Source of the DNA: Ciborinia camelliae
Taxonomy: Eukaryota; Ascomycota; Leotiomycetes; Helotiales; Sclerotiniaceae
Assembly: GCA_025890175.1 (NCBI GenBank)
Contig: JANPYM010000012.1
Coordinates: 1,900,677-1,964,676 of the forward strand
Length of the DNA stretch: 64,000 nt
Direction of reading: 5' to 3'
The position numbers and the translations under genes were made by a program. The number at the start of each line of letters is the position of its first letter. Positions within the stretch are counted from its first letter, which is position 1. Positions 46,801 through 59,648 of this stretch are shown piece after piece. The notes below the pieces were generated by a model, which was given only the letters and a program-made list of their open reading frames with translations, was not told the DNA's origin and did not search any database.

Positions 46801-47257
46801 ACACATACATATACACACATATACATACACACATAAATACATAAAATTAAAACACCAAATTCATCATGCCATTGTATCATCACAATCACAATCATGATCA
46901 TCATGATCATCATAATGTGTCATGGTATAACATGACATGACAAACAGACAAACAGACAGACCGACCGACCAGTCCCCGTTCAAACTCCGCCTCTCCGCTT
47001 CCCCGCTTCCCCTTCCCCGCTCCCCTTCAAATCCCAAATCTCAAATCTCAAATCCCATGCAAAACCCACCCAGCCAACCAGCCAACCGTAACCGTAGAGC
47101 ATTACCATTCCATTACCATCCCATTGCTTTCCATGTGACTCCTTCTGAGCCCATTGAACACCCAATCCCTACTCCCCAATCCCGAATCCATGACACACCC
47201 GAATCAAACCAAAGGAGACTTTTTATTTTTCAAAAAAAGAAAAAAACATCATCATCA

Positions 47258-49705
47258 TCATGACGGTTTTCCCAACGATGGGTTTGGGTTGGTCAAAGAA
47301 GAAATTGGTGTGGGAGCAATTCTTCTCTTTTTCTTTTCCGGTCCTCCGGCGCCATCTTCTTTCTCGCTCTCACTTGCATCACCTGAACGTTTAATTCCCG
47401 CCACGGAGCTGGTAGTACTTCGAGGAGTCTGCGGAGGCGTGGTCATTGGTACCCCTGATGCCATATTCGCGGCCGCGATACCTGGAACGCTACTCGCCAG
47501 TGGAGTTGGATTGCTGATAATTGTTCCCAGCGCCTGCGTGACGTAAGAGGATTGTGTTGCAACCGAAGAAGCAGAGTTGGATCTTGTGGGTGAAGAGGGT
47601 CGAAAACTTGCGAGAGGAGCGGGAGGGGGTGATGGCGCAACCATAGGATTAGAAGATGTGCGATGGTGATTATTTGAGATTGGAAATGGAGATGGAGGCG
47701 CAATACCTGTTGTCGGTGTTGCCATGGGAGTATTTTGTGTTGATGAAACTGCCGAACCACTTACGAATGAACGTTTCGCTGTTGGTATTTCTTCATCATA
47801 GATTTGTCCAAGTTCACCAGGTGTAAAAGTTAAGGTTGAACAGAAACCATCCGAGGATGTCATCAATAATGTCGTTCCATCCGTTGACCTAAACTGATTA
47901 GCATTGAACAAAATTTATGTTTTAAAATAACATACCAGGACAAGTCTGTAAAGGTTGCACAATGTAGATTGCTCACTATGCAAAGTGGGGTCTGTTGTTG
48001 TGTATCATACAATAAAACCGAATCCTCTGTGGCTACAGCGTAAACCATACGATAAGGCAAAGAAAATGCCATGGTTGGACCTTGAGAGGTTGCGTTCGTT
48101 TCAACCTCCAAAGGTTTCGGCTTCGATGAAGAGTTAGGTCTTGACGAGTCACTACTTTGTGATACAAGTGGAGGTGGTTCCATTGAAGCATGCGATGGTG
48201 ATTTTGGAACCATCGCTGGCTCTGGCAAGGCTGCCATTGTGTCATCAGCGGACGATGTGTCGATAGTGATGTATTTAGTGATCGGTGGGGGAGCCCTTCG
48301 TGTTGTGTAATAAACCGGGGAGCATTTGACGGCCACAGATGGTTTCTTGTGTCCAGGTAGATGTGCAACCGGAGGTTTGTTAATTCCACCTCTCGTATAG
48401 ATATATACTGTATTAATCACTTCATACATCATCTTCGCACCTTCTTCTGACCCCTTATGTTGTGTTTGATATTGGCCAGCTGGTGTGAAAAGAAGACTAC
48501 CATCAGGTGTGAATGCTAGTCTACGGAAAAATGATTTAAGGGTTTCATTGGCGTAGATACTGGCATTTTTTACTCCAAGTCCAATCATCGAATATGGCTT
48601 CGGTGATGCTTCCATGGGCATTACGGCGGGTAATGGCATAGAAGGTGCAGGAGAGGCTGATCTTCGCATAGACATTGCTGGAGAAGATGCACCAAAAGAA
48701 GATCTCCTACTGTGACTGATAACACTAGGAGGATTCATTGGTAATGCCATAGAAGTTGGTGTACCTGGGCATGATGGTCCTGGTGAACCTATGGTATTTG
48801 GTGTTTCTGGTGGAAATTGTGATCGAAATCCAAGCTCGGGTGGTGCAGGACTATTGGAGGAGATCCTTCTTCCAGGTAAATCCATCTTTAAATTATGTCC
48901 AATCTTTTTGGGTTCCTCTCGATTGTCGAGACTAAATTGTCCATCTTTCGTTCTTAAGGTATAAATGTGGACGGATCGATCGGATGATTGTGTCGCGATA
49001 TATTCATTCATCGGATCCCACGCAACACCTTGAACATAATGTTGATGTTCAGCGATTTGTCTAATGAGTTGACCTAGATACAATTGATTAGTTTACAGTG
49101 CAGGTGGGAGTCAATACGTTGATCGCATACCAGTTTGAGCATTGTATATCCTCGCAACATTATCCATACTCCCAATTATGAAGTAGAGAGAATCTGGAGA
49201 CCAAGCCAAATCGTATATTTCAGCACCCGATGATCTACACATATGTTTGGTCCGCCATGTCTCCTTTTCTTCAAACCCATCCCCTCCAAATGCAGGTGTA
49301 ACATTTGAAGCTTCGCTCGGCACCCAAAGTAATACATTTCCGTCGTCTCCAGCAGATGCTAGTAATTCTCCTACAAAGTTGATCAGCCCCATCCCATCTT
49401 GATGTGATTGAACCTTGCGCTCGTACCTTTCGGGGCCCATCTTACTACATTGACTGCTTGTGTATGTTTTTGCAGACTAGCTAGATACTCAATCTTGCGG
49501 TCTTCTCCATCGGAATCTATCTTCCATAACTGTTATGCTAGTTAGTATTTCTTTCCCATCTCAATTCCGGATAGGCTGGGCACACCCTAACGTTTCCATC
49601 TCCTCCCGCAGTAGCTAGTCTTCCCTTTCCCGCCTTTTCCCAATCACAGCTATATATGGGAGAATTCGAATCATGCCAGTTGATGATTAATGGTGTAGCT
49701 TTCAT
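47258..49705 (-). CDS. CAC2: Chromatin assembly factor 1 subunit B (CAF-1 p60 / Cac2)
   Basis: Five exons (49705-49586, 49529-49427, 49370-49131, 49073-47936, 47888-47258) encode 743 residues. The N-terminal WD40 propeller is visible: IINWHDSNSPIYSCDW, RLATAGGDGNVRLWKID, VRWAPKGELLASAGDDGN, IYDLAWSPDSLYFIIGSMDN, and VQGVAWDPMNEYIATQSSD. A long Ser/Pro-rich insertion (about residues 215-330) lies before the later blades (RRLAFTPDGSLLFTPAGQY, DLSWSTDGTTLLMTSSDGF). The C-terminus is disordered, basic (KKKRRIAPTPISS), and probably nuclear. With Cac1 and Cac3 it deposits H3-H4 behind replication forks. The start is the ATG just before the WD domain (MKATPLIINWHD). Confidence 0.93.
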
Positions 49706-52700
49706 TGTGCCGATATCTCTCGAGGTCGAAAATTAAGTTGGGATGGGTGTCGGCCGAGGGCTGACCAATATCTTTTTCGCAGTTCAATTCGGAACCCCTT
49801 TATTTGAATAATATCTTGGGAGGTAGAATTAAATGGGTGCAGAACGATGATCTGATTGATGAGTTTGAGAGTCTTTGAAAAGGTTGTACTGTAGGATTGT
49901 TGGTACTGGCACTGGGATTATGGTTTTGGATTTCAGTACGATAGAAACTTTAATCATCCTTTGCGAGGATGATAAGAAAGGTACAGGAGATTGACTTGTT
50001 CAAAGGGAGCGTATGGTACGGAGGAGTTAATATTCAAATGAACAACAAATTAAGTGTGAATTCTTCTCAAGAGTAATCATTCAATTGATCTCAAGAAAGA
50101 TGATCATAGGTAAGTAAGTAGTAGAATGGTTTTGATGTCTCATAAGGTTGTACGGACCCAGCCAGCCAGATCAATTTCACGTTTCTGCGCGTCCAATAAA
50201 TTTTACGCGTTCATTGATTCAAGATCCCCCAATTGATAGGAACACCAATGGAAATGAGAGAGGGGTATGAGAGAGAGAGAGGAGGTATAGTATGAATGAC
50301 GGGAGGAAATCTTTAATAAAAAACTAGATTTTTTGATCGAATAATCCGTAATGAATATAAACAAAAGATCTATTAACCTATAAGTTTTTTTAATACCTAT
50401 TTAAATGTTTAAAGCGACATAAAGTTCGTACCATATTAGCATTCTTTTCTTCTCTGGTTCTGGTTGGAATTGATATTGATATAGATATAGGTATAGATAG
50501 CGGAGTCGGAGTTGACCAACCGACCGACCCCTTCATTATTCAAATGTTCTTTAATCAGATTGATTGCTTACCAAGCTTGAAAGCTGCTCTTCTTCTAACC
50601 AAGAATTGGTGGTCACATATGATAAATATATGTACCTATATATGTACCTATATATGTACCTTGGTAGGTACTAGGTAGGTATAAGTAATCAATAATAATC
50701 TCCCAAGCCTTTAAGTTGATAGAGGAAAGAGTAATAGGTACCTTTCTAACGTACCCATAGATGAAATATATCATCCCATCCCATTTCAAATTCCAACACC
50801 TCATTGGAGAATTCGTCATTCTCATCCATATAGATGAATAGTAGGTACCTACCTTACCACCAATCATCAAGTAAATTCCACGTTCTACCAATGAACGAAT
50901 ATAGATTACCTATCCCTATACCTATGTACCTGATATGATCCCCGCGTGAATATAAGCTTTTTATGCCGACTCCCTAATAAATCTCGGTATCTATCCAGAT
51001 AGGTAGGGAGAATCGTAACTCCAACAAGGAGCGTGAGGTTATAGTCTTGCAGACGAGACTGCAACCGCAGTGAGACTAATAATAATGTACTTGAGTGGAG
51101 TGCCTCTATAGGGCGGGCGATGACTCGAGCGAGGCGGTACGGGTAAGGTCAGTCTGTTCATCTCATCTTGAGTTCTGCTTGAATCCATGCAGTCATGAAT
51201 CCTCGACGAGTTAAGTACAGTATTCCTCGGAGGACGACGCATTGTAGAAACTTTCTTTCACATCACATAATGTCGGTGGTTTTGCATATCGTAGACAGGA
51301 GGTTCAACCGTTGGCACCCTCAATGACCATGATCATCGGTGTAGGAGATGCGGCGCATTTGCAGTTCAACTGATAACCACCCTCCAACGCTCCGTAAAGG
51401 CAAAAGGCAAAATTCAAACCCATCTAATATATTATATTACAAGTACAGAAATCGGCAAGAAGGTAATATGAGAATTAGATAAATCTATCGGATATAGTTT
51501 TCTAATGATCATTGGATGACTCTTAAACCTTATCAATTCCGTGAGATTGAATACCTACCTACTTATTCATTGCTTGCCTTACCAAGCAAGCTACCTCCTA
51601 GGTAGGTAGTTTATAAATTATATCTGAGGTGTTTGTGACTTTTATGATACTCAAAATTTTGAATCTTTCTTGATCCGTACACGGCCACGGCCACGGCCAC
51701 GGCGAGATCAAATGCGAGGTAGAGTTAACCTGGAATTCACACCGCTCTCGGTCAGCTTAAAGAGGAAGAAAGGCCGGTTATAAATTACCTACCTACCTTA
51801 CCTACCTACCTGACCTAGTTCTTGTATCACTCACTCTCCTACTTACACCTCCCTAGGTACCCAAATAACTGTAGGTCCTACCTAGGTAGCCAACCTAACA
51901 GTAGGTAGGTATTATGTACCTATTTTACTTTTACTTTTCCTTCCAATCGCGGGTTGACATTGACCCTTTTCAACTCCTTGATGACACGAGGTGAGGTAAG
52001 GTTAGATCACTTAACTTGCATACGGAGTATGTATGAGTAAGAAATTAGAATCGGGCATCGCATCGCATGCCATTCCCTATATGAATGATATGGCTGCTGA
52101 TACTGTATATCCATACCTATTATCAATTGGCTGACCGAAATATGAGATCTAGATACCTAGGTAGGTAGGTAGGTACCTACTAGGTAGCGGTATCCGGATT
52201 TCCCATCTTGCAAATGGCGGTATTATAATTACAATTACAATTACCTACATAGTACATACATAGTACACAGTATATAGTACATAGTACATCAAGTATTATG
52301 TATGATATGATATACATGGCGATGGCATTAGATACTTGAAATTAAAATCCAACCCAAACCCAAAACAAAACATAGAAGGTTCATCCAAATTCCAATTCCA
52401 ATGAACCGGATGCTGCATGGTATTCTCGGGTACATCTTTAAGTGGGCGATTGGAACCCCTGGACTGATAATTATATCATATAATCATAGGTATTGGATAT
52501 TGGATATTGATGATCGTGGTCGGGATGAGATGTAAAATATAAAATTTGCATGTACAGACAGTACCTACTACCTATGTATGATGTTACCATGGCTGTCTGT
52601 CCACTCTGCATAATAAACGCATAGGGGAAAGCGTAGATGATGATTCTTGAGACGAATATCAGAATTGTTAACTTTTAACTTCCAACTTAATTATTGGCAT

Positions 52701-52973
52701 TGAGTTAAGAAAGAAATATTTGAATTTTCATACCTACCTACCTACTGAAGTACTTACTTAGATAAAGGTAGAGTGTATATTCCCAAGTACCCCAATTCGT
52801 ACTCTGGGTATCCTGCCTACCTACTTTAGGTAGGTAGGCAGGTTCTCGGTAATAAATCACATCATCTTACATGCTGTCTCATTTATTACCTAGGTAGGTT
52901 CCCTCATGTCACGATGTCCATATTCTGATACCTTATTTCTGATACCTACCTAGTAGACAGATCAAAAACGTTA

Positions 52974-53364
52974 CAGCAAAACCTCTCTATAAGGATCCTC
53001 TATATAAGGATAACCTCTCTATTAGGATTAAATTTTGGGTCCCGTTGAATTTTAGATGTAGAAAATGCCTATATCCTTATATCCCCTCTATAAGGATTAT
53101 CCTTCGTAGTTGAGGGTCCCAAAATTGAAATCTAGCCTATCATAATCCTCTATATAAGAATATTTTTTTAAGTATAAAATATTTATGAAAATTATACTAA
53201 ATTTATGCCCGATCGGAATTGGTCGGGATCCACATACCCAAAATTGATCTAAATTAGGCCAAAATGCTACCCCACCGGGATTAGCCGGAACTCTATAAAA
53301 GGATACCTCTCTATATCCTTATATTTGGCGCTAAAAAAAACATCCTTATAGAGAGGTTTTGCTG
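52974..53364. mobile_element. Non-autonomous Tc1/mariner (pogo-like) MITE
   Basis: A 391-bp element starts CAGCAAAACCTCTCTATAAG and ends with the near-exact inverse CTTATAGAGAGGTTTTGCTG, flanked on both sides by TA (52972-52973 and 53365-53366). TA target duplication and CAG...CTG ends are typical of Tc1/mariner/pogo transposons. Inside, further copies of CTCTATATAAGGAT and CCTCTCTAT(A/T)AGGAT occur in both orientations, so the ends are followed by sub-terminal repeats. It has no transposase frame, so it is a miniature element that would depend on an active relative elsewhere. Confidence 0.85.
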
Positions 53365-53697
53365 TACTGACTTCAAACCTCGAATGATCAGTCAACCGAG
53401 ATATACATAGATATTTCCCCAGGTTCAAGTTCGAAGATTGATATATCTAACTTAACTATGGTCTTCTCTTGTTTTTGATCTTGTTGACTTTCATGATAGT
53501 AGTTGATTCACTTTATTGATACATCTAGGTACAGTTACAGTCGTACTTGTCATCCGCAATGTTAAGAAGATCCATACCTATTGATCGACTGAAGGTTCCG
53601 GTTGTACAAGATCTAGGTCGGTCGGTCACCGAAAAGATGAATGGATGGATGGATGGATGGATGCTCCAATCCCATATCATATCATCACATTATTATT

Positions 53698-53763
53698 ATT
53701 ATTATTATTTCTATTGTTATCATGATTGATATTATTATTATTTCTATTGTTATCATGATTGAT
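53698..53763. repeat. Perfect 33-bp tandem duplication
   Basis: Two exact 33-bp copies (53698-53730 and 53731-53763), each an ATT run followed by TCTATTGTTATCATGATTG. It follows an ATGG tetranucleotide run at 53638-53662. Confidence 0.9.
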
Positions 53764-54543
53764 ATTATTATTATTCTAATGGTCAACTCATGCAAGGGTA
53801 TATACCTACCTATACCTACCTATATCAATTTGTTCAATAATGGCTTCACCTCTTTTCTTATCCATCCACTTACAAATCTCCAAACTCCACCCACCCCACC
53901 GACCAACATCAACTCGATCCATCAAATCCTTCCAGTCAAACTTATTAAGATCTCTACCCCCGCCATTTTTCTGCAGCTCTCCAGAATTTTTAATCTCAAA
54001 CAGGTGAACTCTTGAACTCTTGAACCTCCCTCCCTAGGTAGATATTCATCCTATCTATCACTTTCACACTCTCACTCTCTCACATACAAATATCGGACCA
54101 ACCTTGTAAATATTCACTCTCTTTTGATCCACTACTACCTAACTAGGTATAGGCAATCTTCTGCTCGTTCTTCTGCTGGTAATACTGAAAATTATAATTA
54201 TCTTGCCGAATGACTCGGAGTGAGTCAAAACCGAAAGTGCACTAGCTAGGTAGGCACCTACTTTGGCTGGATTGGATTCCATCTCGACTGGCCCATATAT
54301 ATATATATATATGTATATATATATTTCCCCAAAAATCAAAAATATTCTCACGTTTTACAGTTACAGTTACCGTTACAATTACCTTGGTACTTGACTTTCA
54401 GATATTCTAAGGTTTTATCTAGAATCGACAATATTCTCCAGATCAGTCTTCTTTGCATTGCATTGCTTTGCATTCAACGAGAATATATTTCAAGAGAATG
54501 ATCTTCAATTTTACAGGAATTCCCTCTCATTAGACAATTCAAG

Positions 54544-57500
54544 ATGCCTGATTTTAATTCGGGTTCCCTTGCCGCTGCAATTTGCAGTCTTCTCGTAGTC
54601 TCTATCCTGACTCTTCCATCTGGATTCTCTGTAGTTTCTCACTTTCGAGGGAAAGGAAAACAAGATCTCGATCATTATAGAGATAAAGATGGAGTTGCCA
54701 CCAAAGAAACAATCGCTGAATTTTCAACCAAAGTTCCCAAGATTCTACTGATTATATCTGCACTTCTTGCATTTGGATCATCTCTCACTCTTGCCATCTT
54801 GAATCTCTTTCGTTATGATGGACTGAATCTTGAAGATTGGATCAATGTGGCACTATGGGTAAGTTACATCATTCACATGCTGGAGCAATATATCATTTGA
54901 CTAACTTTATTATAGTCCTTCATCCTAATCCAAGCAGCTAGCACGGTGCTAAGCAGAAGTCCTACAAAAGCATTTGCCCTTGGTGTTCGTGCATCAATCT
55001 CCAGCATCTGCATTTTTGCACTTTGTCTTTATGAGGATGGTCTCATTATTGAGGATCAATCTGCCCAGGGCAATTTCCTTTCAAGTGCAACTTTCTGGCT
55101 TCGCATATCTCAATTAATACTCGCTCTATCTGTTGCCATGGTTGCTGTTTCTTTCCCTCGCCGTCCGCATGTTACTCACAATAAGCACCCAGTCGATGGC
55201 ATGCTGTCCGTTTCTGCTTTTGGAAGATACACTTTCTCTTGGGTTGGACATATATTAGCATTGGCCTCTGACAAAAAGCGCCTGGAATTACAAGATCTAC
55301 CCAAGATGAACCATTATACCAGAGCAAAGGATCTCAGCGAAGCCTGGGAGGAGAGGAAGCATACCAAAGCGCTCTGGATCGAGGTTTTCTTGGCCCATAA
55401 GTCGTCTTTCATCTCTCAATGGATCCTTACTGTGTTTCAAGCTTTTGGAAATTTCGCACCACAATTCGTGACCTTTCAAATTTTGAAGATGTTGGAGGAT
55501 CGTCAACCTGGAGACAAAGTACCATTCGAGGCTTGGATTTGGGTCGCTACCTTATTCTTGGTCACTCTTGCCGCAGCATGGATCGAATCCTGGATGTTCT
55601 GGATTTCCTGGTCCGAACTCGCAATCCCTATTCGATCACAGTTATCTTCTCGGATTTTCCAGAAAGCCATGAGGCGTAAAGATGTGAAAGGTGCCGCTAG
55701 ATCCGGGAAGAAGTCTACGGCCGTCGCATCTGAAGCAGCTCAGGAGTCAATCGCACAAGACAAGCCAGAAGATGACGAAGAGGAAGATGGTGATCCAAAG
55801 GGAAAGCAGTCTACAGTCAATCTGATTGGTGTAGATGCTAAAAGAGTATCTGACTTTTGCTCATTCAACAATTACTTTCCTGGTGCGGTCTTCAAGCTTG
55901 TCGTCTCTTTTTCTTTCTTGATCAGTATCATTGGATGGAAGAGTTTGGTTGCGGGAATGTTGGCGATGTCTTTAACTATCCCTCTTAACATATACTTTAG
56001 CAAGCGTTACTCAGCAGCTCAAGACCGATTGATGAAGATTAGGGATGTTAAGATGGCAGTTGTGACTGAAGCACTTCAAGGTATTCGACAAATCAAGTTT
56101 TCCGCACTAGAATCAAACTGGGGCAACAAGATTGGAATGGTCCGGAAGAAGGAGTTGGACGAACAATGGAGTGTCTATCTAAATGATACGATGTTACTTT
56201 TCTGCTGGATCACAAGCCCTATCGCCCTTGCCGCGGTAGCATTAGCTGTGTATGCACACATCTACGGAGTTCTTCTACCATCAGTTGCTTTCACTGCCAT
56301 TGGCGTCTTCGTCAATCTTGAGGTTACCCTGAGTGTCATCCCGGAACTTACCACGGATCTGATTGATGCCTATATTTCTATCAATCGTATTCAAAGATAC
56401 CTAGGTGGGGCTGAGATATCCGAGAATATCAGTGATTCCCCCAATGTCTCATTCGAGAAAGCTTCTATTGCATGGCCATGTTCTGAGGGCGAAGACGAGA
56501 TGGACGGAAACGAACGATATGTGCTGAGGAACGTAGATGTCTCATTTCCCAATGGAGAATTAAGTGTCATCAGTGGTAAAACAGGTACTGGCAAAAGTTT
56601 AATGCTAGCTTCGATTCTTGGAGAGGTTGATATTCTTGCTGGTCAGGTCCATGTTCCTCGAGGTCCCAGAGCCGAAGATCGACATGATCACCTTGCCAAT
56701 AAAGACAACTGGATCATTCCATCCTCAATCGCTTTCGTTGCTCAAATTCCCTGGATCGAAAATGCTAGCATTAAAGACAATATTCTTTTTGGTTTGCCAC
56801 TTGACGAGGATCGTTATCAGAAGGTTGTCGAATACTGCGCTCTCCGCAAGGATCTGGAGATGCTTGGAGATGGCGAGAATACCGAAATCGGCGCAAATGG
56901 TATTAACTTGAGTGGTGGACAGCGATGGAGAGTTACTTTTGCTCGAGCCCTTTATTCACGTGCTGGTATATTGATTCTTGACGACATCTTCAGTGCCGTC
57001 GATGCTCATGTTGGCCGGTTCATTTACGAAAAAGGTCTTACTGGTGAACTTGGCGTCGGACGTACTCGTATCCTGGTTACCCATCACGTTGCTCTTTGCA
57101 AAGCTAAAGCTAAATATGTCGTTGAGCTTGGTGATGGAACTGTGGAAAGTGCAGGTCTTCTATCGGATCTTGAAGAGGCGGGTACACTTGAACGTATTAT
57201 CAGTCACGAAGAAACACCAGAACAAATCGCCGAGGATGAGTCTCCCATTACGGTATCGGAATCATCTACTGTTATCGATCCATCCGAGTCTTCCGATGAT
57301 GAAATCACGAATGGAAATCCGTTAGCGAAGGTTGTATCGCGAAAAGATGACCCAAAGAAATTCGTTCAAGAAGAAACAAGAGAGCGTGGCAATGTTAAAG
57401 CAAGAGTCTACGGCCATTATCTTAAGGCTTCTGGTGGATGGCCATTTTGGACACTCGTCTTGATTGCTTTCCTCGGACAACAATTCTTAGTGACAGGTGA

Positions 57501-59519
57501 GATATCAATAATCATTGTTTACTTTGAACAATTACTAACGTTGTTCAGGTCGCTCTTGGTGGTTGAAACTTTGGACATCAAGCTATCAGGAATCTAGCAT
57601 TACTAGTTACATGTTCACAGTTCAGGCTAATAAGTTACCATTTTACGGTGATAATCTAAAGTCTTCCTTCCAAGCAGAGGCGATAAAGCATGACACTTCA
57701 TTTTATTTGAGTGTATATGTTGGTCTTTCTGCAATATCTGCGGTTGTAGGAACCCTTCGATATTTTTACGTTTACACCGGATCTATTCGTGCATCTAAGA
57801 TTCTTTTTGAAAGACTTTGCTTTACGGTTTTAAGAACGCCTTTGAGATGGATGGATACAGTTCCACTTGGTAGAATTCTAAATAGATTTACGGCGGATTT
57901 CAACGTGGTTGATGGAAGATTGGCGAATGATTTTGCATTTGGAGCAAATAACCTGTTTGCATTGGTTGGTATCATCTGCACTGGGTATGTATATGAAATC
58001 TGATTCTCTGGCAAAGCTAATAATGATAGTATCTTTGTCTCTCCGTGGATTCTTCTCATGTCTTCAATTCTTCTGGCACTATGTGTTTACGTTGCCCTTC
58101 TCTATCTACCTGGTGCTAGAGAAGTCAAAAGACTTGAATCAACCGCCAAGTCACCCATCTTCGAGCAATTTGGCTCCGCCCTCACCGGTGTTGGTACGAT
58201 TCGGGCTTTCGATAAAACCGATATCTACATTCAAAGCATGTGGAACAAGATCGATGATCATTCCACCACCTTCTGGCATCTTTGGGCTTTCAATCGCTGG
58301 ATGGGATGGCGCATGGCTTTTATTGGAGGGTTCTTCGCTACGATTGTGGCGACTGTCATTATTCTCATCCCTTCTATCGACGCAGCACTTGCTGGTTTCG
58401 CGTTATCTTTCGCCCTTACTTATGGTTCCACAGTGATCTGGACAATTCGTCATTATACTAACCTTGAGCTTAATATGAACGTAAGTTTTGACACTCCCCA
58501 ATATCCAATTATTCAATTTTTTCATCATCTGCATTATCCTCACTTCCTCATGCTACTTTGGTTCTTCATTTCCTCCTGAATGCTTTCCTTGATTGGCAAT
58601 TACTGACTCTCTTTTGCTGTAGGCGGCTGAACGTATTATTGAATACTCGAGCCTGAAGACCGAATCTCTGGGAGGAACAGATCCTCCAGCAGCGTGGCCA
58701 ACTGAAGGTCGACTTGAAGTTAATGATCTAGTTGTCTCATATGCAGATGATCTCCCACCTGTCCTGAAAGGTCTCACCTTTCGCGTTGAACGCAGTGAAC
58801 GAATTGGAGTCGTTGGGCGTACTGGAGCCGGTAAATCATCATTGACCCTGGCACTCTTCCGATTCCTCGAAGCTCGCGAAGGAACTATTCACATCGACGG
58901 TCTCGACATTTCCAAAATCAACCTGCATTCCCTCCGTTCTCGTTTGGCCATCATTCCCCAAGATCCCGTTCTCTTTTCCGGAACCGTAAGATCTAATCTC
59001 GATGCATTTGATGATCACTCCGACTCGGAACTCCGCGATGCTCTCGAACGTGTACAATTGATCCCACCCACCGGACCAAACACGCCATCCGCCTCGGGAA
59101 CCTCCACCCCCTCTCTACCAAAAAACAAAAACCCCTTCACTTCCCTCGCATCCCCCATCACCGAAGGTGGACTCAACCTCTCCCAAGGCCAACGTCAACT
59201 CCTCTGTCTTGCCCGCGCCATCGTCTCACATCCTAAAATCATGGTCCTCGATGAAGCCACCTCGGCCGTGGATATGGAAACTGACGCCCTCATTCAACGT
59301 TCCATCCGACAGGAATTCACCGATAGCACTCTGATCGTCATCGCGCATCGTCTGAGCACCATTGCCGATTTCGACAAGATCCTGGTCTTGGGAGACGGCA
59401 AAGTGGTCGAGTTTGGTACCCCCAAAAACCTTTTGGGTTTGAATGGTGGCATCTTTAAGGGGATGGTGAAGGAGAGTGGCGAGCGCAAGAAGTTGGAACA
59501 TTTGATTTTGTCGTCGTGA
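54544..59519 (+). CDS. ABC transporter, ABCC (MRP-type) full transporter
   Basis: Five exons (54544-54858, 54916-57496, 57549-57984, 58030-58480, 58623-59519) encode 1559 residues. Hydrophobic N-terminal helices (a short TMD0) precede two TMD-NBD halves. NBD1 has Walker [10 protein letters not shown] (about 657), LSGGQR (about 769) and [12 protein letters not shown], where the catalytic Glu is Asp as usual in ABCC NBD1. NBD2 has GRTGAGKSS (about 1328), LSQGQRQ (about 1446) and [12 protein letters not shown], with the catalytic Glu intact. An acidic linker (about 730-1000, with runs such as DPSESSDDE) joins the halves. ABCC proteins export glutathione conjugates, anions or toxins at the vacuole or plasma membrane; the substrate is unknown. 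Intron 4 (142 nt) shares a 3' block with qutA introns. Walker motifs and frame are intact, so it looks functional. Confidence 0.94.
58481..58622 (+). repeat. ABC gene intron 4, introner-like candidate
   Basis: This 142-nt intron is longer than its 45-57 nt neighbours and ends with CTTGATTGGCAATTACTGAC (58588-58607) before the CTGTAG acceptor. The same block, with few changes, ends four qutA introns 17 kb away. Confidence 0.55.
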
Positions 59520-59638
59520 GCGTGTGATATTTCTCGTTTTTCTGACATGGCGATTCGCAGCGGGGGGAGGGAATATTGCGTCGCTGCGTTTGTTTGATCG
59601 TTCGTTGGGGAGCAAGTTCTGGTTTTATTGTTGCTTGG

Positions 59639-59648
59639 NNNNNNNNNN
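59639..59648. other. Assembly gap (10 N)
   Basis: Ten ambiguous bases mark a gap of unknown true size between the ABC transporter's 3' end and a GGGGAT microsatellite. The window is therefore from a draft scaffold. Confidence 0.99.

Larger units (their letters stand above)
43707..47257. other. 3.5-kb low-complexity intergenic block
   Basis: No gene is supported. The first few hundred bases should carry the qutC promoter. From about 44.7 kb onwards the DNA is dominated by short tandem repeats: ATTCCTCG repeats near 44980, GATA repeats at about 45536-45560, a poly-A run near 45572, and the two 9-bp minisatellites and purine-rich arrays listed separately. Long frames here are by-products of repeat periods divisible by three. 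Confidence 0.7.
49706..54543. other. 4.8-kb gene-free AT-rich region
   Basis: No coding gene is supported. The region is very rich in TAGGTA/TACCTA motifs between about 50.6 and 52.9 kb and includes the inverted-repeat element at 52974-53364. A GC-richer island at about 51030-51245 stands out from its surroundings but matches nothing I know. The right end should hold the ABC transporter promoter, with a TATATATA run near 54298-54322. Confidence 0.6.

Noticed and set aside
46047..46842. Several long overlapping frames on both strands with Gly-Arg, Glu-Gly-Glu or Pro-Phe-Leu repeats
   Set aside because: They follow directly from a 9-bp minisatellite, which keeps every frame open; there is no unique domain or start context.
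53547..54015. Overlapping small frames upstream of the ABC transporter
   Set aside because: They are mostly ATGG/ATT repeat translations with Ile runs and sit in likely promoter DNA.
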